Assembly (NCBI GenBank): GCA_019321725.1
Contig: CM033106.1
Coordinates: forward strand, 27,330,118 to 27,394,117
From: Paulownia fortunei
Lineage: Eukaryota > Streptophyta > Magnoliopsida > Lamiales > Paulowniaceae
Length of the DNA: 64,000 nucleotides
Direction of reading: 5' to 3'
Below the pieces are notes generated by a model that had not been told where the DNA came from, made no database searches, and was given only the letters and a program-made list of their open reading frames with translations. Below, piece by piece: positions 49,406 through 61,400 of this stretch. A program made the position numbers and the translations under genes. Each line of letters opens with the position of its first letter. The first letter of the stretch is position 1.

Positions 49406-52400
49406 ATGGATAGTCTATGCTGTTTCAATTACTCACAGGTGAGGTTTGATTTTCTTGTGGAAGGTCTTTATGGTTTCTGCTTTTTACTCTTTTTCTTTTT
49501 TATTTATTAGGAGTTTAATAGGAGGTTGATGATCTTATAAATTGTGTTTCTGGTGAATTGGTAGTTGATCATATGCAACTTGATTTATCTTTCGAATTTC
49601 CTATAGGGTTTTTTTGCTGGGTTGTGGGGGTATGGCTGAATTATGCTTTTTGTGTGGCATATAGTTAGGACGGAGAAAGCATGTGTGTGTTTTTGTCATG
49701 TCCGACATACCTGAGGGTTTATTTTTGAGCTGGAATAATTTTATTATGAGCTCAAGCATTGGTTTTTGTGTGCAAGAAGTGGCTTATTATTATGCAGGAC
49801 ACAGGCAAGTGGGAAAAACCACTTGTTTTGATTTCAAGGTTGATGCTTCATCTGAGGATGGAATTATTTCAGAATCTATTATCCTGTACCCGTGGTTTCA
49901 GTCCTTAATGTCTTGGTATCTCTGTCTAAGTAACTTCTTCAGGATTCAATGTGCATTGATGATAAACTTGCATTCTTTTTGCCCCTTTTACATTTGTTTG
50001 TTGTGCGTGCTGTATATATATTGTGCTGTTTCAGTTGCATTTTTTTTGGATGACTTTGATTTCTACATCGGGACTTAAGCAAGGAAGTCCGAGGAATTGG
50101 ATTAACTTTAAAATCTGCTCGTCATCTATTACCTATAACTTCTATTGTTTTTGCTCATTTTGTAGTTAAGTTTCTTCTTTTTCTTTAGCTTGCAGGAGGA
50201 CGTTCGTCATGTGGCTCTGGCAAGGGAAGAAGCCATCAGGGGCCTGTCAAGTATGGATTCAGCTTAGTAAAAGGGAAGGCAAATCATCCTATGGAAGATT
50301 ACCATGTTGCTAAATTCGTACAGTTTCAAGGCCGTGAGCTGGGGCTATTTGCTATATATGATGGGCATCTAGGAGATAGTGTGCCAGCTTACTTACAGAA
50401 ACATTTGTTTTCCAATATCTTAAAGGAGGTTAGTTGCTCATGAAATGATTTATCCTGTGATGTTGTTTGCTATCTAGAATTTGAGTATGGCCATCAATAT
50501 CTCATTTTTGAAAGATGTCCCTTAAATTCAATTAGAACTATAATCATAAAAAAGTAATTCTTGGCGGCCTGTGTGACTTCTGAACTAGCTATGTAGACCA
50601 GTCTATCCATCTATTGGTGTTCCCATTTTGATGTTGCTTTTCTAATGACTATTCATTCTATAATCAAACTTTTTCATTGCGTATGGCCCTATCAAGTACA
50701 CCCCTAACATTGGTGTATAGTGTGGAGTGTGGATCCTATGCCGTTGTTCAACATCTGGATTGTGTATGGATCAAAATGGAGTTAGAAGTTCAGGATATCG
50801 TTATCAAAGGGAGTGAAGATAGCAATAGGATCATGAGTGACAATAGTGATGATTGTTGGTTTTGTAAGTGTCAGATTTATTAACTGAATTAAAATGGAGA
50901 CAGTGCAAATTCTCAGGCCTAAAGTTGTGCAGTCTCTCCATCTGAGTAAATATTAATTGCAGAAACCTCATCATCATTGAAGTATAATACTCAAAATATA
51001 ATATAGCAAAAGAACCAAAGTACCTGCATGAGCCTTGAAATTCAAATTAGGTTGCTAGTACAAATCTGTCCTCTATGTTTGTATGTAGGATGTACTAAGT
51101 TGACTAAGCTCTCAGCACTCTTATTCTCTCGAATTAAAATTGATGGCATATCTCTAACTTACATTTTACTTTTGTCTACATTAATATAATGAACACTTCA
51201 AAAGATTTCACAGAAGTTACCAAAATGGACATGTGTAAGAGATACTACATATATGTTCTCAATTTTGTTTCATTGAATGGTAGACGAACGATGGACATCG
51301 GAAACTTTTTGAAAAATCAAATGGAAATTTATGTAAAATCAAGGACTTGAATCAGTCTGGATTATAGATAATAAATTAGTTTGTGGACCATATATTTATG
51401 ACATAAGTTTGAATGATATTGATTGTCTTTTGAAATTTGAAAAATAAATAAGTTCAAATGTTATAGAGTCAGAATTACTTTTATGTTCTGTTTCTGTGAC
51501 TAGAATGAAACATGGATGTTTTGATGAAAAGCATGTCACAACTTTGAATCAAGAATGTCAGTGCCTCTTGGTTGTTAAAGTTGGTTTTCTTTTCATGGGA
51601 GTTTTTCCATTTGTCACCATTTCAAAAATACAAATCATATTTGTTTATGTCATTGGAAATGACCTATTTTATCTTCTCATTTTCCCACCTAAAAGTTTCC
51701 CAACCCTATATTCCTAATTTTCAGCCCTATTACACCACTAGCATCCACCACTACCAATTACATCTAACTAAAATATTATTATTTTCAAACTACATCATTT
51801 CAATTGTATCAATCACCTACAAATCATCCTAATAAATTATCATATCTGAACTAAATATTCAAAGTGGACTCCGTACTACTAATTTCATCTAGTTAATATA
51901 TATCATTTTTCCAGACAACATCTGGGACCCACCACTTACATAATATCATAATAAATTATATGTAAATTATACACTCAAAAAGTGGATCCTACCACTACCA
52001 ACATACCATCAATTATTTCTTTATTTTTATCACGTTTTTTCTTCGCAAAAAACACAAAAAATACACTCAATCAAAAAAATTTCATTTTCAAGCCTATAAA
52101 TTTTCCATATCACTTCAATTATCCCAACATATTTTTCAGTTTCACACAAAAACAAATAAACTCCTTTGAAAATGCTAGAAATGACAATTCTCCATGTAAT
52201 TAAACACCAAACGAGCCCTTACTGTTTGGGAACTATAGGGGGTTCTTAGGGGTGGCTGCAAGTGGGCTAGGTTGACAATCGGATGGCCTATTGCCATCTG
52301 TAAACTGTTGCCCTTGATGACATAATTGGGCAGTTGGCAACTAACCCCCAAATGCTTAAGCATATGCTGCCAAGTAGAGCTAACCAACCCTTTGTAAACT

Positions 52401-55400
52401 CACTGCAAAATTGTCCCATAACCATGTGGGACTGGGGTTACTGTACGAACTTGTTGGATGGCCCAAAATCCATCACAGCCCTATGTGGACGTAGTAGCGG
52501 AAAGTGACTGGACTATTTATGACATTATGTGTTGTGATCTATGGCCTAGTTTAGATTCAATTGCTCTCCTTCTCATTATTTTTGTTCCCACCCTTCACAA
52601 CAACCTCTTTTCTACTATTATTTTCAATTTGTTATTGGCATACTATGACTATGTTGAATGATTCCAGGAGGACTTTTGGACCGAGCCTAGCAGGTCTATT
52701 GCTAAAGCCTATGAGAGAACTGATCAGGCTATTCTATCACACAGTCCTGACCTTGGTAGAGGTGGGTCTACTGCTGTCACTGCTATTCTTATAAATGGTC
52801 GACATCTGTGGGTAGCCAATGTTGGTGATTCACGAGGAGTGCTTTCCAAGAGGGGACAGGCTATACAGATGACTGTTGATCATGAGCCCAACACAGAGCG
52901 GGGTAGCATTGAAACCAGAGGTGGATTTGTCTCAAACATGCCTGGTAATGCTGCCTAATTATGATTTATCTAGTTTTAGTAATTGAGATATTATTTCAAA
53001 TACTGGGTTGTTTTCACTCTAGCTAGTTCGAAGCAACAACAAATACTTGTGATTTCTCCAAGGGTTGTTTCGTTTGACTCTACTAGAAAACTGCTTTCTT
53101 GCATGAAGGTGTTATAGTTAGTTATATTGATCTTACGAGAATTGAGTATCTGTGCTTATACTTTCAAAAAATTCTTTATCTACTTTTTGGGTGTCTAGTA
53201 GCAAGGTGACATAGTTAATTAAATTTTAGAATTTTTAGAAAGTGACGTACACTAATAGCAATTATCTCATCATTGAGTAAATAGCTGTAGTATGCACCTA
53301 TGTTTAGAATTTTTTCTAGCAACTGTTAACTCTCATAGAGCAAGATAATCTAGTTTTATGTCATTTAAATTTTTCTTAACCCGAATAGTCATCTATCGGA
53401 GCAGCATGACATGGTTCTGATCTTTTAGTAAATGACGGTAGTATGCACCTACATGTAGAATTTTTTCTAGCAACTGTTAGCTCTCATATAGCAAGATATA
53501 TAGTTTTATGTCATTCAAATTTTGTGTAACCCAAATAGTCATCCAAACAAGGGTCTTTGCAATCAACAAATATGATTTAAGCTACCCTAAGTTTTGAAGA
53601 TTCAAGTAGCGTAAATTCTAAGGATAGTTCTGCTTAACTGAGTTCCTCTGAATTTTACCCAACTGTGCCTGCATAATTAGAAATATTGGCCTGAGGGCGG
53701 CAGTGGCTAGACTACTGATCTTTAAGTATGTTGTTTCTTTGATGACTATGCTGGAGGTTTTCCTTTTGTGTACGTCTATTCAACTTATGGACTTGTGCAC
53801 TTGCACACGTGCACAAGGCAGGCTCATCATTTTATGGCATTTTGTAATTTGGGAGAAATGATTTCATTTTTTCAGCAGTTTTTTAGGATATGGAAGTGAT
53901 TATTTCGAGGTGGATGTCATTTCAGTCCTGAAGTAAATGTGTCTGGGTGTATTAGATAAATAGAGTTATAAAAAGTCTCAAATGTGTGAAAATGGGCCAG
54001 ACAGTGCATTGGAACATTAAAGTATGGGTAGATTGGATATTCTGGATTGCCAAATAGAGTCCAAAATGAAAGGTAAAATGGGCTAATGCTAGTTTTTCAT
54101 GAAAGCAGTACCTATTATGGTTGAACCTATTAACATAATTGATTAAACAACATACGCGTCCCTATATCTTATAATCGCCGGATGCAACATAGAAGAGGCT
54201 AAACAGACAAGGATGTCCCTGGACTAAGTCAATTTACACACACGTTTTATTGATATAAAAAAATTGAGTAAATAAGATCAACTGTCAATGAGTAAGATTG
54301 GGAAGTTGTGTGGTATGAGTTCGGTCTTCGTCCAAAGTTTTGTATGTATACAAATATTGGTGGCCGAAGTTTTATTAAGGATGAAAGTTGTGGCTGAAGT
54401 AAACAGATTTTTTCTCTTATTTTCTTAAATTAAGAGCGAACTTTAACATATTCCCACAATAGGGTCCATGTATTATTTTGACAGTGTACATGATGTTAGA
54501 AAAATAATTATTGGAATACTTGCGCTAACTTATCCATGGAAGTTGCAATACCATGTTTGCTTGCGTTTCATATGTACTCCTATCTGGAATGGTTGACAAA
54601 TTGCTAAGAACGGTATAATTAATCCATGCGGAACTCCCAATTTATGACTTATTCCACAATATGTAGTGAACTGGAAGACCACTGAGTGATGTCAAGATAG
54701 GAGGTTAAGGGTGTATTTACGTCACTTGAAATCTGATGCTCATGTCAGCGAGACTAAACATATATAGAAATGAACACGTGTGTTCTTGTGGGTTTCCTTT
54801 TTACTCTGTATTACGAGCTGCAGAGCTGTCACAGTAGGTGCTTAAGTTGAAATTTTTGGAGCTAGTCCCATTTCTAGTGTGTATATATTTGTGTAATTTC
54901 TTTCATTGTAGGTTAGCAAAACCATGTGCATTTGTGTCTGTACGTGCAGCACTCACCTGGTGGTAGTGTTTCAACTTAAAATAAGAGTTCAGTGGGTTGA
55001 ATGCCATTTTATTGTCGTATGTTCTGATTTATAATAATCCCTTGTTATCTTCTACTTTGTCAAATTAATTTTGCTCTGATCAATATTTTCTAACTCCATC
55101 TATGTGAGATGATCTGCTCTTCTAGTAGAGTTAATGCGTGCAATCTGCTTCTTTGTGAAATATTCCAATGCTTTGTGGTTTATCATAAACATGCAATATT
55201 ACTTATATCTTATGTGGCGTGGAATGACTTCACTTTAAATTTTATTTGTGTAGTCAAATATTTAAACCTAACTGTGCATTTTTTATTAGGAGATGTTGCT
55301 AGAGTGAATGGCCAATTGGCCGTTTCTCGTGCTTTTGGTGATAAGAACTTGAAGACACACTTACGATCTGACCCTGATATTATAAGTGCTGAGATTGATG

Positions 55401-55674
55401 CTGATACTGATCTCCTGATTCTTGCTAGTGACGGTTTATGGAAGGTTTCTTCTCTGCCCTACATAGATTATTTCTACCTTTTGCTTTCATTTCTGGATCA
55501 TAAACACCGCCCCCCCTCCTCTGCCTGTAAATACTCCAGGTAATGTCAAATCAAGAGGCTGTAGATATTGCAAAGAAGATCAAGGACCCCCAGAAAGCAG
55601 CCAAGCAACTAGCACTGGAAGCATTGAACAGAGAGAGTAAGGATGATATCTCCTGCATCGTTGTCCGATTCTAG
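49406..55674 (+). CDS. PAPP2C: Protein phosphatase 2C, PAPP2C-type, complete
   Basis: A metal-dependent Ser/Thr phosphatase of the small plant PP2C group that includes Arabidopsis phytochrome-associated PP2C (At1g22280, by memory). Five coding exons: 49406-49438, 50189-50428, 52668-52944, 55290-55444, 55540-55674, giving 279 residues (Arabidopsis 281). Metal-site motifs in order are MEDYHV (46-51), DGHLGD (69-74), GGSTAVTAI (123-131), NVGDSR (142-147), VDHEP, GQLAVSRAFGD, LASDGLWKV and the final KDDISCIVVRF. MDSLCCFNYSQ was taken as the start because it resembles the Arabidopsis MGKFCCF. The acceptor at 50188 was preferred over the nearby TGCAG because it alone keeps the frame and gives the GGRSS-GSGKGRS block. 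Residue 148 is Gly (SRGVL), where relatives usually have Ala (SRAVL). The product probably acts in cytosol or nucleus; no membrane segment is visible. Confidence 0.93.
51556..52222. mobile_element. hAT-like miniature element in PP2C intron 2
   Basis: The right end read inverted, GGGCTCGTTTGGTGTTTAAT, is a common plant hAT/MITE terminus. The left end (about TGCCTCTTGGTTGTTAAAG) matches it loosely. The interior is AT-rich and non-coding. An 8-bp target duplication was not found. Confidence 0.4.
53272..53545. repeat. Diverged tandem repeat, about 151-bp period, in PP2C intron 3
   Basis: The block starting GTAGTATGCACCTATG at 53287 is repeated as GTAGTATGCACCTACATG at 53438. Shared internal words include AGAATTTTTTCTAGCAACTG, CTCTCATA, TAGTTTTATGTCATT and AATAGTCATC in the same order. 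Confidence 0.8.
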
Positions 55675-56204
55675 GGATACAAACACAAAGTTATCGTTGC
55701 TGTGCAGCTTTTGTATATTATGCCTCTAGCAGATGCAATATGGGAGGCTACAGATGTTCGAAATCTCTGCAGAAATCATCCAGCCCATGTATCAATTTGA
55801 GAAAGGCTGCTATTATCTGGCCCTCTGTGATATTAAGTATCAAAGCTGTTGTTATGCCGTTTACTATTGCTTGATTTCTTTTCTTTTTCTTTTTTTTTTT
55901 TTTTGTATATTTTCACCATTATTTCTCTGTAATTTGCGTGAAGACATCAAAGTTTGTTTGTCTTATACAGTACTTTCTGTAATAATCCCAAATAGGTTAA
56001 GTTTTCAGTGATATATATACAAGATGTAGCCATTTGGCTGTGCTTCAATTCATTGGCAAATGCACAGTTGAGTTGATGCAGGTTTATAGTTCAAATTTAT
56101 AATATGATGTGTTGCTCGGAGTTTTCCCTTTTTTCAGGCAACAAAATCATTTTGATATAAAATTAAAGTACTGTAAATATTTTGTGTGAGCTACCTTATA
56201 TTTA

Positions 56205-56412
56205 AGTTAAATTACATCTGACACCCGATGTTATGGTCAAATATTGTAATACTCCCTTCTATTTGCAAAATTACTCGTGTGAATGGTTTATTTAAGTGTC
56301 ATCCAAAAATATAGTCAGATTGACGATTTTACCTCAATCCAACTGTGATGGGGTTCAAATTGGATGTTTTTGTAATTAAATTGGACCTCGAGGATTATTG
56401 ATGTAATTTAAT
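56205..56412. mobile_element. Small inverted-repeat (MITE-like) element, about 0.2 kb
   Basis: The left end TTAAATTACATC recurs inverted at the right end (GATGTAATTTAA). Interior words such as GTAATACTCCC and CCTCGAGGA are like those of the 1536-1760 element, whose terminus TTAAATTACAAA is similar. Non-coding. Confidence 0.45.
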
Positions 56413-58293
56413 TATTAATTGGGTTTTAAGATGACTTCATTTTTTTATTTTCTTTTTATAGTCTTGTTTCAAACTTCAAGTTATTAAATTAAGTAGTTAT
56501 AGATATTTTTTAGTTCTAATTAATATTTGCCTTGTTGCAATTTTAATTAATATAAAATTTAAAACATCTTGGCTATGTTTGAGTATTTTTTAGGAATGTG
56601 TTTTGAGAGATGGATTTGAGAATGAAAGTAATATTTCTTTGTATTTTAGGATGTAGGGTGATTGAGATTTGATGATTTTTTTATTAATTTTAAATTGAAT
56701 TATCATATGCAATTTTATTAATATTAGTTTCAAAATTACGATTTTGCTAAATAAAATCAAATGTACGATTGTCAGCGGATTGACAGCTTTATTATTAATA
56801 ATAAAAAACATATGATTATAAAAAAATATTTTCTAATATATTAGCAAAAACTTAAATTAATATGAAAAATATCCAAATAAAAATATCGTTAAATTTAAAT
56901 TAACAATGGAAATATATCTATACGATGTGACTTAAATCTTTAGTTATAGATCATATTAAGTGTGAAAATTTAATGTAATATTCACATGCTATCTGAAGCA
57001 CAATTATAATCAAAATTCTATTAATTCAAAATAAGAGTAGATTTCCGTAACATCTTTGAAGTCTAAAGCTCTATAACTTTCATATGATAAAAAAAGACAA
57101 ATGAAGTTGTACTAATAAGGAAATATAATTTTGCACTACTGAGAAAATGATAATAAATGTCTACAATTATAGAGTCAAAAAAATTTCTCAAATTCATTCT
57201 ACAAACTAAAAAAAGAAAAAAAAAAGTGAGATAAATAGAGCAAGTTTTTGTAGACGATCCTAACTCACAATCTATAATAACTCAATATTGCACTTTATGT
57301 AATAATATTAAGTAATAACTAATCAGCTTAATTAATAACTATATAATTACCTACTACCTACTTAATTTATCGAAGGACAATGTAATTTTTTTAGATTGAA
57401 AACCCCCACGCACCATCCATATGATGCGGGTCTTATTTAATATTTTAGATAATAGTTTATATCATAAATTAATATTAATGGAGTGCAGTAATACGATTTC
57501 GGCAATTTTTTAAAATTTGGCAATCTTGTCATGTGATGCGATGTTATTTTTTTTAATATTATATAATATATTTTAATATAAAAAATAATATATATTTATA
57601 GTAATATAATAGTTAAGTAATATAATAATGTCAATATATAGTAGTAGGACTTATTTTATTTAAAAAAAAAAATTATTTAGAAAATAAAATTTTCAAACAT
57701 AATCTTATTATGGAGGAAAATAAAATATTTCTCCAACCTCCAAATATTTTCACTCTCCATAAAAAGTGGTAAATAACCCAAACAAATTTATATTTTAATT
57801 AATTTTTTAGATCTAATATTTTTATAATTTCCATGTAACCAAACAGTAATTAAAGTTTATTTCCTTAAAAATGAGTAACCAAATAAAATTGTATTTTGTG
57901 ATTAGGATTTTTTGAAATAAGATTTTTATTTCCAAAAGTGCTTAACAATTAAATAACTCTATTCCCTACTATACTTCTTCAAATCACATAAAAAAATATT
58001 AATAAAATATTTAAAATTAAAAATATCTTATAAAAAATATAACAAAATGTATTTTCTCAACAATTCATTCAAAATATCTTTATTTTTCATATATTTCTCA
58101 ATCAGACCAAAATATGTTTTCCTAAATTTTTTCTCACAAAATAATGAATAACACCAAACATGTCTTTCTCTTGCGCGTAAACCCAGGAAGTTTCGGGCGT
58201 CATACAAACGCGCTAGGTAACAAAATTTCTCCATTTCCAACACGGGCACACAGTAAAATCAAATACCTCTGATTTCTCTCTCCCCAATTAACA

Positions 58294-58320
58294 CCCCCCC
58301 CCCCCCCCCTCTCTCTCTCT
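58294..58320 (+). repeat. C-run followed by CT repeat in OM64 leader
   Basis: Sixteen C residues are followed by a CT dinucleotide tract about 130 bp before the OM64 start. The length of such a run is prone to sequencing and replication slippage. Confidence 0.85.
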
Positions 58321-58448
58321 AAAACCCTGCATCTGTCTGTTTCACAAGAATCTAAAGGCTGACGATGCCAGAGCAAGTTCCTTAATAAATTCGCTGACTA
58401 TTCAATTTCAACGCAATAGTCGTTTTCATATCATTTTCTGATCGTCAA

Positions 58449-61400
58449 ATGTCTAGATTATCGAAGCTAAATGTATCGAACCCGAAAGTCTGGGTCGTGA
58501 TCGGTGTGGGCCTCGCTGGAGCTTTAATCCTCGCCGAGGTCCAACGCCGTCGGGTCAAAGCCAAGAGCTACGTGGAAGAAGATTTCGGAGCTTTTATTGA
58601 ACGCTTTGAGCTTCTTCCATTTCCTCAGCCTCCTCCCCCAGCCGCACGCGTCCCGCTTTCTGGCCTCACCTTTGCCATTAATGACAAGTATATGATCACC
58701 GTTTTTTTTCATTATTCACTTCAGTTTGATGATTTTTAAGTGTGGTAGGTCGACAATATGGTTGACTTCTTATTTTGGTTCTATGGGTTTTTTTCAAGTA
58801 AAGATATGATGGATGTAGTAATTTATTTGGTTTTATTGAAAAGCCTTGGGGCAGGTGTTGTGAGAAGACTATTTTTTTGAAAGATTCAATATGTGGTGTA
58901 AAATGTAGTTCCTGGAAGTGAAAAAAACAGCGATCATTGCATTTGCATTTTCATGAAGTGACGTTCATGTCAATTTTTCGTTTTAAAAAAACATTGGACT
59001 GCTTGATTATGCTGAAAATTATGATTATTTAAATTATTGGATGTAAGGAGTAAATCAGATTGGTGTAAATGTTTCCAAGGAAAGTATAACTGTGATATCA
59101 TGTGGACTATATGCCTGTCTTTGAACTTATATCTATTTGTGGTTATTCTGTAGCTTTGATATAAAGGGCTATGTAACGGGATATGGAAGTGCAGATTGGA
59201 AGAGGACACACGAGGAAGCAGGAAAAACTGCTTTAGTGGTGATGACAATGCTAAGAAGTGGGGCCACCTGCTTGGGCAAGACGGTTATGGATGAGCTTGG
59301 TTTTGGGTATTCCTTTTTACCTGAATTTAACATTTTTTATATACAGCATTTACTGACTTAACGCGACAAAGATACATTGAGAAAGTGAAATGTCAATGTC
59401 TATGCAAAATTAATTCTTCCATTATGAGGTAAAAGTGTTATTCTGCTAGGATGAGGGAAAAATGCATTTTTTGTCCCACAAGTTAGGTCTTGTGCTTTGG
59501 TCCCAATATTATGGGCCTCACCACATGCATCACATATCTTCCAAAATATGTGCAGTTTTAGTCCCAAGCCCAACTGCCGTTAGTTTTCGGATGGAATTAG
59601 CTCGTGCCTTCCTTGTGGGCCGTTAAATCAGACGTTGGAAAAGGTTTTAACATCAGAGGAAAACACATTTCCAATTTCATTCTTCCAAAAACAGTAGCCT
59701 CTGACCGCCAAATTTAATTTGCTGCGGATTCATGCAATTTGGAGAGTAATCAACTATAATCACAAAGAAATGGTCTGGTTTAAGAATTTGACCATCGATT
59801 TGGCAATGTCTCGACATCCTGCCGCATTGATTGGGGATCGACCCCAGATTATGGTAAGGTTTATTTTTTAATTGTTGTGCCATACCTTACCTGAATGTTG
59901 GAGTTTCTGGATTTAATAGTACAAAAGTTGTTGCTTTTTGTGTAAATTTCATGCAATGTGGAAAGGTTTGGGTTGTTATGAGTGGGATGCTTGCAGCTTC
60001 ATTACATTCATTTTGCCTTTGTATTTTTCTTTGTCAAGTTCAGATTTTGCATCCCGTTCAGATTATTTATAGCATAAATATAGCTTATGAAAATGATTTT
60101 TTTTTGGCTATTGGGTGGTTATTTTCCCTCCACAAAGTTGGAGGTTGATCAAATTTCCCTTCAATCTTGGTCATTTTCCCCCCCCCCCCCCCCCCCCCCC
60201 CTCCCCTCTTAAGGCTTGACTTAACGGCCCACGTGAGAGGCATGAGCTAATTCCATGCAAAAACTAACGACAGCTGGCCTTGGGCCTAAAATTGCACATT
60301 TTTGGAAGATATGAGATGTAATGTAGTGAGTCCCATAATGTTGAGACCAAAATTGCACAAAGCATAACTTATGGGACAAAAAATGCGATTTTCCTGTCAC
60401 GATGAGGTAAAAGTGTTGTACTATATGCTAAGAACTCCACTACATAGTGCCTGACTTTGGAGGTTATATTTTGCTATGGATGGAGAAAATATTGCTCATA
60501 CTCTTCTCCTTTATTTTTCGTTGGGGGGAGTGGGGGAGTGATTTTGCTGGGATGGGGAGTGGAGGGGAGGGAAGGGTGTGGTTGCATAGGCAGGCTTGAT
60601 GTGGAGTCTGACTGAAGACACTGATCGTCATTCATGGACTATGATAACAGGATATTAGGGGAAAATAAAAACTATGGAACTCCAACCAACCCACAAAAGC
60701 CATCTCATGTTCCCGGAGGCTCATCCAGTGGATCAGCAGTGGCTGTGGCTGCTCAGATCGTAGATTTTGCTCTTGGTATGATCTTTTGTTCCGCATATGT
60801 TTAAATTCCTGAGATCACTGAGATTTCTGAGTGTTGTGTTGTTTTTAAGATAATGCTTGCTAATCATTAATGTTATCTTTTTTATCAAGATTTTCCGTAA
60901 TTCTTAGTTATATAAATGAGTGGGTATGAAGAATTTCTAGTGAAAGCAGAAAAGAGGTGACAGAAGAAATGAATATGGAATGTGGTAGGCTGGTGCATAT
61001 AAAAGATGATGTAGAATGGTTGCCAAGAAATCCACCGTTAGGAAAAGCCTATAAATACATTAATTTCTAAGACTATGCTTTTCAGAGATGCTAGAGCGAA
61101 AACTCCATTAAGTTTTGAAGGGGAATATAAAAAATAAGAAGAAAAAAGATAGACTGGTATTTGAGAGAGAGAGATTGTTAAGTCGTGTGTGCTGTTGATG
61201 AAGCTTAGGAAGTATTTATTTTCCAAAGGATGCCTGCCAAAAGTATCTCTTGTCCCAAAAATAGCTTTACATGTAGACTCCTTTCTGAGAAGATATACAG
61301 TTCAAATATCTGTTAAGCATCTAGTTACTTGGACCACTTGATCAGTAGCACTGGTTCACAAAATGTTTGAACTATTTTGTTGGTCATCCGAACCTTCCTT

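Larger units (their letters stand above)
55675..58448. other. Spacer between PP2C and OM64
   Basis: The first 400 bp probably hold the PP2C 3' untranslated region. A small inverted-repeat element (56205-56412) follows. The stretch 56573-58165 is AT-rich and bounded by ATGTTTG and its inverse CCAAACAT, so it may be another degenerate hAT-like insertion. The OM64 leader follows, with a C-run (58294-58309) and CT repeat. Confidence 0.5.

Noticed and set aside
51496..51832. Two overlapping plus-strand frames in PP2C intron 2
   Set aside because: AT-rich frames inside a hAT-like insertion, with no recognisable motif.
59800..59860. GGGGATCGACCCC hairpin considered as part of a tRNA
   Set aside because: No full cloverleaf could be assembled around it. 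It lies in the core of the inverted-repeat transposon.
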